From Candidatus Kuenenia stuttgartensis (GTDB taxonomy: Bacteria; Planctomycetota; Planctomycetia; Isosphaerales; Isosphaeraceae): a DNA stretch of 10,227 nt. Below the pieces are notes generated by a model, which made no database searches, had not been told where the DNA came from, and was given only the letters and a program-made list of their open reading frames with translations. Shown piece by piece: positions 5,891 to 10,227 of the stretch; positions within the stretch are counted from its first letter, which is position 1; each line of letters starts with the position of its first letter. The position numbers were made by a program, and so were the translations under genes. The stretch covers positions 1 through 10,227 of the forward strand of contig CAMCFM010000114.1 in the NCBI GenBank assembly GCA_945874095.1, given 5' to 3'.

Positions 5891-7006
5891 TCAAGAAATC
5901 ATTCCTGTTTGCAATACTCTCGCAACTTCCTGCGCTGAAGGGAAGCCAAAACTGGGAAGCTGGATCGTCAAACCAGCCGCAGCCGAACCTCCCAGTGCTG
6001 CTCTTTCAACCATCTCAGATGTGATGAACTTCTCGGTTTTCGACCATCCTTGAGCCAGCAAAGACTTTATCAGGAACGAGGCAAACGCCTCTCCTGCCCG
6101 ATTCGTATCCACCAAGGGGACGATTCGTGGAAACGCTGGCTGATAGTGATTCTGCCTGATTCCTGATCGGTCAGTCCAGAAAATATCAGCTCCGGCAGGG
6201 CCACGTGTGACGCACAAAATTGCTTTCGATTCCCACCACGCAGCTCGGTCCAGTGGAGTCAACTCCTGCCACTCATGTTCATTAAGACTGATGAAATCTG
6301 CCAGCCCCACCAAATTTCGGAGAGGAAATTGCTGGTCGCGGCAATTCCTCATCGCTGGCACGAGCACTCGCAGCGACTCAGGGTGCTTCTCCAGAACCCC
6401 AAAAAGCAATTCGTTTTTAAGCGAAGCCGCCAACACCACATCCCATTTGCCTTCTTGATGCATGACTTGGGCTGAAAGTTCTGAGTGACATCCACGCAAG
6501 CCCACAGGCAGCTTGTCTCCATGGGGTCCGCTGGAAACGATCAAAGTCCAGTCTGTTGGCTTGCTCTCGATAATCACAGGCGAATACTCAATCCCAAACC
6601 GCTTCAAACCATCTTCAATCATGACTCGTGGAGTGTCCTGATTGGAGCCAAGGGCTGAGACCAGCCTCCCTCCAAGAACTGCCGCATAGCCTGCTCCCAT
6701 CCCGCCCAGCTCATCAACCACTTCGATGACAGGAACTGACATCGCATGAAAATCCAGCACTGAGTGGCTCAATTTCAGGCTCCCAGTCGGATGCTTCAGG
6801 GGATCCAGCCCACCTAGGATAAGTCGTTTGCCTGTGGGGTCCTCAATCTCCAATTCGTTCAGCTGATTCGCGTTTTTGCAAAAGATTCCATCCACACTTT
6901 TATCGAGCGGCGCATGGCCGGACCTCACAAGCGGCTGCCCAACACGCATGACGATGTCCAGATATGCCGGGCCATAAACCAGAACCGAATGTTTTCTATC
7001 ATTCAT
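5891..7006 (-). CDS. PfkB-family kinase homologue with altered GAGD motif
   Basis: A 371-aa protein of the ribokinase/PfkB fold. VLVYGPAYLDIVMRV (8-22) is the N-terminal substrate strand with its usual Asp. GGMGAGYAAVLGGR (101-114) is the first signature. VTRGPAGADIF (266-276) matches the G-x-x-G strand near ATP. DTNRAGEAF (300-308) is the second signature, normally DTxGAGDxF. Here the first Gly is Arg (R303) and the catalytic-base Asp is Glu (E306). The protein may still phosphorylate a sugar or nucleoside, work slowly, or have lost activity. The frame stays open upstream to a TTG at 7108, but the homology starts at the ATG at 7006 and the extra 34 residues carry no conserved feature, so the ATG is chosen. 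It leads a two-gene operon with the unknown membrane protein. Confidence 0.8.
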   Translation of the reverse strand: MNDRKHSVLVYGPAYLDIVMRVGQPLVRSGHAPLDKSVDGIFCKNANQLNELEIEDPTGKRLILGGLDPLKHPTGSLKLSHSVLDFHAMSVPVIEVVDELGGMGAGYAAVLGGRLVSALGSNQDTPRVMIEDGLKRFGIEYSPVIIESKPTDWTLIVSSGPHGDKLPVGLRGCHSELSAQVMHQEGKWDVVLAASLKNELLFGVLEKHPESLRVLVPAMRNCRDQQFPLRNLVGLADFISLNEHEWQELTPLDRAAWWESKAILCVTRGPAGADIFWTDRSGIRQNHYQPAFPRIVPLVDTNRAGEAFASFLIKSLLAQGWSKTEKFITSEMVERAALGGSAAAGLTIQLPSFGFPSAQEVARVLQTGMIS

Positions 7007-7230
7007 ATTGGATCGCTTTTGAAGATCGAAAACCGCCACTTTGCCTGTGGTTGATCGTCCATCAGACAGATCCTGATCGCGCTGGTTTGGCGTTTTGATT
7101 ACGGACAAATCCGGTTTAAGCTGTTATCATAACCTAAATCTGGTCTTCGAACGCAACTGCGAGAGTCATCGCCCTGCCATCTCTAAAAGGGCATCGCTGT
7201 AGGCTACGGCTGACCCCATCCGGAATCACT
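7007..7230. promoter_or_regulatory. Divergent promoter region between kinase and hydrolase genes
   Basis: This 224-bp spacer separates genes that diverge, so it should carry promoters for both. At 7123-7133 lies a palindrome, GTTAT-C-ATAAC. It supplies a -10-like TATCAT on the + strand and TATGAT on the - strand, so one site could serve both directions or bind a regulator. Neither direction shows a clear -35 box. The sequence 7007-7108 is an open frame in phase with the kinase gene but looks like leader rather than protein. Exact start sites are not determinable here. Confidence 0.35.
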
Positions 7231-8100
7231 ATGGAAGCCGATCTGGAATCGCTGGAAACCCCGGTAGACAACGCGCCGGTCCTATCAATGAAGCACGGCA
7301 CCATTACGGTGGAGGGCTACTCCCGCGCAGCCGTCCAGACCTACTGGAGAGTTCCCGAGTGGAAGATCGGCTTCGATCTGGGCGTTCAGCCCTGGTCGTT
7401 CATGAGCACCCCCAACTGGTTCGTAAGCCACGGCCACCTCGACCATATCGCCGCCCTGCCAGTTCTTGTAACGCGTCGCCGGATGATGAAGATGGAACCG
7501 CCGACCATCTACATGCCAGCCGAGATTGTTGAACCCTGCGAAGCCCTACTCCGAGCCATTCAGAGGCTCGACCGTGGCCGTGCCCCTGCCCGGCTGGTCG
7601 GCCTCAAGCCTGGCGATACCGTGGAAATCTCCCGAGAGCTGGCAGTGACCGCTTTCCCGACCGATCACCGAATCGAGTCCCTCGGGTTCATCGTCTGGGA
7701 GAAACGCAAAAAACTCCGCCCTGAATTCGCACACCTGGAAGGCCCCCAGATTCGCGACTTAAGACTTTCCGGTGTCGAAGTTTCCAGCGAATTCCGAATG
7801 CCCAAACTGGCCTATATGGGTGACACAGCCCCCTCTGGCCTTGACATCAATCCTGACATCTACAAGGCTGAAATTCTGATCTGCGAAATGACCTTCGTGA
7901 CCAAACATGAACGGCCTGAGGAATCACATAAATTCGGCCATACACACCTCGATGATATTGTCGCCCGGGCCGATCTGTTCCAAAATGAAGTGATCATCGT
8001 TTCTCACTTCAGCACCCGCCAGCATTCTGATACCATCCGTAAGATTGTCGAAAAACGATTGCCTGACTCCATTCGAGACCGCGTCAAAATCTGGCTTTGA
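7231..8100 (+). CDS. Metallo-beta-lactamase-fold hydrolase, RNase Z-like
   Basis: A 289-aa cytoplasmic protein with the full set of metal ligands of the metallo-beta-lactamase fold. These are SHGHLDH (66-72: H67, H69, D71, H72), TDH (H146), MGDT (D198) and SHFSTR (H259), with the extra HTHLDD (237-242) found in RNase Z-type enzymes. The closest pattern I recall is the tRNase Z-like family of plants and bacteria (CEMTF after MGDT, then H-x-H-L-D-D), which has a binuclear zinc centre. True tRNA 3'-end processing is plausible but not shown; the long insert at 150-190 is not the standard RNase Z exosite arm. Start: the ATG has only a weak CGGAA upstream, and a second ATG at codon 20 is also possible. 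The NHL gene follows after 39 nt, suggesting one transcript. Confidence 0.85.
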   Translation: MEADLESLETPVDNAPVLSMKHGTITVEGYSRAAVQTYWRVPEWKIGFDLGVQPWSFMSTPNWFVSHGHLDHIAALPVLVTRRRMMKMEPPTIYMPAEIVEPCEALLRAIQRLDRGRAPARLVGLKPGDTVEISRELAVTAFPTDHRIESLGFIVWEKRKKLRPEFAHLEGPQIRDLRLSGVEVSSEFRMPKLAYMGDTAPSGLDINPDIYKAEILICEMTFVTKHERPEESHKFGHTHLDDIVARADLFQNEVIIVSHFSTRQHSDTIRKIVEKRLPDSIRDRVKIWL

Positions 8101-8139
8101 AAATTTTCCAAAGCCTCTCTAAATAAAACGGCAGGCTCT

Positions 8140-9123
8140 GTGACCAATCCCGGATCCAATCCCATCACTCAGGATTCCAAAGAATCAAGCCCTGAAACAG
8201 GCTCGCGTCGGCAGTTCATCCAAAGCCTGATTGGAACATCCTTTGCAGTGACTCATTTCGGCTGCAGCAATCTCTCCAGAGATACCCCTGAGCTCGTCTG
8301 GGGTATTCGTGGAACCAGGCCAGGCTGGCTTTCCAAGCCCCGGGTGGCTGCGTTTGATGCCGATAACCAGCTTTATATTGCAGACCTGACCGACCGGATC
8401 CAAGTCTTCGACCGCAACGGCAAATATGTCCGCCACTGGACCATGCCCGCCCTCAATGTCGATGGCCCAAGTGGCCTGACGGTTGATCGTCTGGGCCGTG
8501 TCCTGGTGGCAGATACCCACTTTTACCGGATCATGATTTACGACCGTTACGGCAAGTTCCTGCAGCAGATCGGCGAGGGCGTTCAAGGTTACACACCGGG
8601 ACTGTTCGGATACCCGACCGATGTTGTCATCGACACTCAGGGCCAATTTTACGTCAGTGAATATGGCGACAACGACCGTATTCAAGTCTTCTCTCCCGAA
8701 GGCACCTGGATTCGCCAATGGGGCGGACACGGCTTCGAGCCCGGCCAGTTCATGAGACCCCGCGCCTTGGCAATCGACAACGACGATCAGCTTTACGTAG
8801 CCGATAGTTGCAATCACCGGATCCAGGTTTTTGATACTGCGGGCAAGCTCATCAGAATGTGGGGCAACCGTGGATCAAATCCCGGCCAAATGAGTTATCC
8901 GTACGACATCTGCATCGGGCCTGACAAGTCCTTGTATGTGTGCGAATATGGTAACAGCCGCGTTCAGAAATTCGACTCCGAAGGCAACAGCCTTGGTCTT
9001 TGGGGCGGGCCGGGCCGGGGGCCGGGCCAACTGAATAATCCATGGTCTCTGGCAGTAGACAATTTAGGGGCAGTTTCCGTGATCGACAGTAATAATCATC
9101 GAGTGCAGCGATTGAGACTATGA
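8140..9123 (+). CDS. Exported NHL-repeat beta-propeller protein (Tat signal)
   Basis: A 327-aa protein with GTG start; GCAGG 4-5 nt upstream supports it. The N-terminus has a twin-arginine motif, SRRQFI (22-27), and a hydrophobic stretch to about 40, then C42. The preceding HFG is not a standard lipobox, so lipid attachment is uncertain. From residue 70 on, at least six NHL-type repeats follow the pattern LYIAD…RIQVFD..GK (about 78-92, 121-138, 170-186, 218-234, 265-281, 313-326), enough to close a six-bladed propeller. Repeats 3-5 are followed by W-G-x-x-G-x-x-P-G-Q-like loops. NHL propellers bind proteins, peptides or RNA, and some are enzymes; no catalytic set is evident. It probably acts outside the cytoplasm. 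Its neighbours, a VWA protein and a hydrolase, do not define a pathway. Confidence 0.87.
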   Translation: MTNPGSNPITQDSKESSPETGSRRQFIQSLIGTSFAVTHFGCSNLSRDTPELVWGIRGTRPGWLSKPRVAAFDADNQLYIADLTDRIQVFDRNGKYVRHWTMPALNVDGPSGLTVDRLGRVLVADTHFYRIMIYDRYGKFLQQIGEGVQGYTPGLFGYPTDVVIDTQGQFYVSEYGDNDRIQVFSPEGTWIRQWGGHGFEPGQFMRPRALAIDNDDQLYVADSCNHRIQVFDTAGKLIRMWGNRGSNPGQMSYPYDICIGPDKSLYVCEYGNSRVQKFDSEGNSLGLWGGPGRGPGQLNNPWSLAVDNLGAVSVIDSNNHRVQRLRL

Positions 9124-9235
9124 ATTTTGAACCGTACCTGCGAATATGTTAAAACAGTTTGTGGTCATGTTGAAGTGAGTGTCCGGAACCGCTCCAAATC
9201 AGTCACCAAAACCTCTTTGCCCCTTGGTAATTGGC

Positions 9236-10227
9236 ATGTCGAGCCTATCGAAATCACTGGCCGGAATTTCAGTCGCCATCGGGCGACCCGGCTGGCTCGT
9301 ACTCCTGCCCATCCTCGGTTTTCTTGTTTATTACTGGAGCAGAAAGAGCCTTTCAGGCCTCGGCCGATGGCGACGCAGGCTTGCTATCTCGGCTCGATTT
9401 GCAGTCCTCTCCCTCATTGTACTTGCACTGGCAGAGCCTCAGATTGTCTGGCGTAATGATCGGCTGACCACACTTTATATGGTCGATCTTTCCCAGTCCG
9501 TCCCACGCGACAAAATCGAGCCCATGCTGAACTTTGTGCGTCAAAGCACGCTCGAACATCGACAGGCTGAAGACCTGGCTGGAATGGTCGTCTTCTCGAA
9601 AAATGCACGAGTCGAAGTCCCACCTGCCCCTTCCGAAATTCGATTCCTTGGCGTCGAAAGTTCGCTCGACACCGATAATACCGATCTCTCCGGTGCCCTA
9701 AAGCTGGCCATGGGCAGCTTTCCGGAAGATTCCGCTCGCCGGATCGTGCTGATTTCCGACGGCAACCAGAATCGCGGAAACGCTTTCGAACAAGCACTTC
9801 AGGCCAAGGCTCAAGGCATCCAGATCGACGTCCTCCCGGTCAATTACAACTACGACAACCAGCAGGAAGTTCTGGTCGAAAAAGTCAGCCTGCCTTCCGA
9901 TGTCAAAGTCGGCGAAACCGTAAACCTGAACGTCGTCCTCCGTGCCACTGCACCTGCCAAAGGCCAGTTACAGGTCTTTCAAAGCGATTCCAAAGGCGGC
10001 AGAACTCCAGCCACTGGCAACGAACAACCGATTCCTGTTGACCTACCCCGTGGAGTCTCGGTTTTTACCCTCAAGCAGGTCATCACCGAAGCCAGTTTTT
10101 ACCGATTCGTCGCCGAGTTCATCCCCGACCGCAACACGGCCGACAGTAGGGCTGTCAACAATATCGCCGAAGGCTTCACGCATGCCCGAGGAGCTGCCAA
10201 GGTCCTTTTGATCGAGTCCAAACGAGG
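9236..10227 (+). CDS. Membrane-anchored von Willebrand A (VWA) domain protein, 3' end outside window
   Basis: The frame stays open from ATG 9236 to the last base, 330 codons, so the gene is cut by the window edge. Two membrane helices lie at about 20-34 (WLVLLPILGFLVYYW) and 52-66 (AVLSLIVLALAEP). A VWA domain then runs from about 79 to 205: DLSQS (84-88) is the first metal-ion-dependent adhesion motif, T149/D150 in NTDLSGAL is the likely second site, and LISDGNQNRG (172-181) gives D175. A region from about 212 (VSLPSDVKVGETVNLNVVL) looks like an immunoglobulin-type fold. This layout fits the BatA-like and large planctomycete VWA proteins, often 700-900 aa with a glutamine-amidotransferase-like region further on. 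A GTG at 9179 is an alternative start. The 112-bp gap after the NHL gene has no clear terminator. Confidence 0.87.
   Translation, partial: MSSLSKSLAGISVAIGRPGWLVLLPILGFLVYYWSRKSLSGLGRWRRRLAISARFAVLSLIVLALAEPQIVWRNDRLTTLYMVDLSQSVPRDKIEPMLNFVRQSTLEHRQAEDLAGMVVFSKNARVEVPPAPSEIRFLGVESSLDTDNTDLSGALKLAMGSFPEDSARRIVLISDGNQNRGNAFEQALQAKAQGIQIDVLPVNYNYDNQQEVLVEKVSLPSDVKVGETVNLNVVLRATAPAKGQLQVFQSDSKGGRTPATGNEQPIPVDLPRGVSVFTLKQVITEASFYRFVAEFIPDRNTADSRAVNNIAEGFTHARGAAKVLLIESKR

Noticed and set aside
7009..7108. 34-residue N-terminal extension of the kinase from a TTG codon
   Set aside because: Contains no conserved PfkB residues; the family's first strand starts just after the ATG at 7006.
8185..8817. 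210-codon open frame on the - strand
   Set aside because: Opposite strand of the NHL-repeat gene; long only because of the repeat gene's codon composition.
9127..9456. 109-codon open frame with TTG start
   Set aside because: Overlaps the VWA gene in another frame; the VWA frame has membrane helices and metal-binding motifs and continues to the window end.

Overview
The window looks like chromosomal DNA of a planctomycete (phylum Planctomycetota). This is inferred from the gene types: a secreted protein with an esterase half and an SMP-30/gluconolactonase half, a Tat-type NHL-propeller protein, a two-helix membrane protein with a von Willebrand A domain that resembles the large planctomycete VWA proteins, long lineage-specific proteins of unknown function, and weak or absent Shine-Dalgarno sites. 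No rRNA, tRNA, CRISPR array, integrase or transposase gene was seen.

Left part (1-2540): a gene-poor accessory region. It carries two small toxin-antitoxin-like operons on the + strand. The first is a DUF433 antitoxin followed by a DUF5615 PIN-like toxin (238-764). The second is a VapC-like PIN protein followed by a 74-aa partner (1409-2115). Gene order is reversed between them, but each pair is joined by a 4-nt ATGA overlap. Around the second module lie two kinds of non-coding repeat. One is a pair of direct repeats of about 107 bp (964-1070 and 2447-2553), the second of which runs into the last codons of the esterase/lactonase gene. The other is a 250-bp MITE-like element with imperfect terminal inverted repeats (2124-2373) and nested REP-like hairpins inside.

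Middle part (2541-7006): three genes on the - strand. In transcription order they are a PfkB-family sugar/nucleoside kinase homologue, with the usual GAGD catalytic motif changed to RAGE; a 436-aa protein of unknown function with a signal peptide and one further membrane segment, 18 nt downstream and probably in the same operon; and, after a 311-bp gap, the secreted esterase/SMP-30 fusion.

Right part (7231-10227): three genes on the + strand, divergent from the kinase. They are an RNase Z-like metallo-beta-lactamase-fold hydrolase, an exported NHL-repeat beta-propeller protein 39 nt downstream, and the first 330 codons of a membrane-anchored VWA-domain protein that runs off the window. The 224-bp divergent spacer (7007-7230) should hold promoters for both directions.

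No complete new multi-gene system is evident. The most unusual signals are the non-coding repeats around the second toxin-antitoxin module. They include a hairpin whose sequence differences between the two copies keep base pairing only if the - strand is the RNA.
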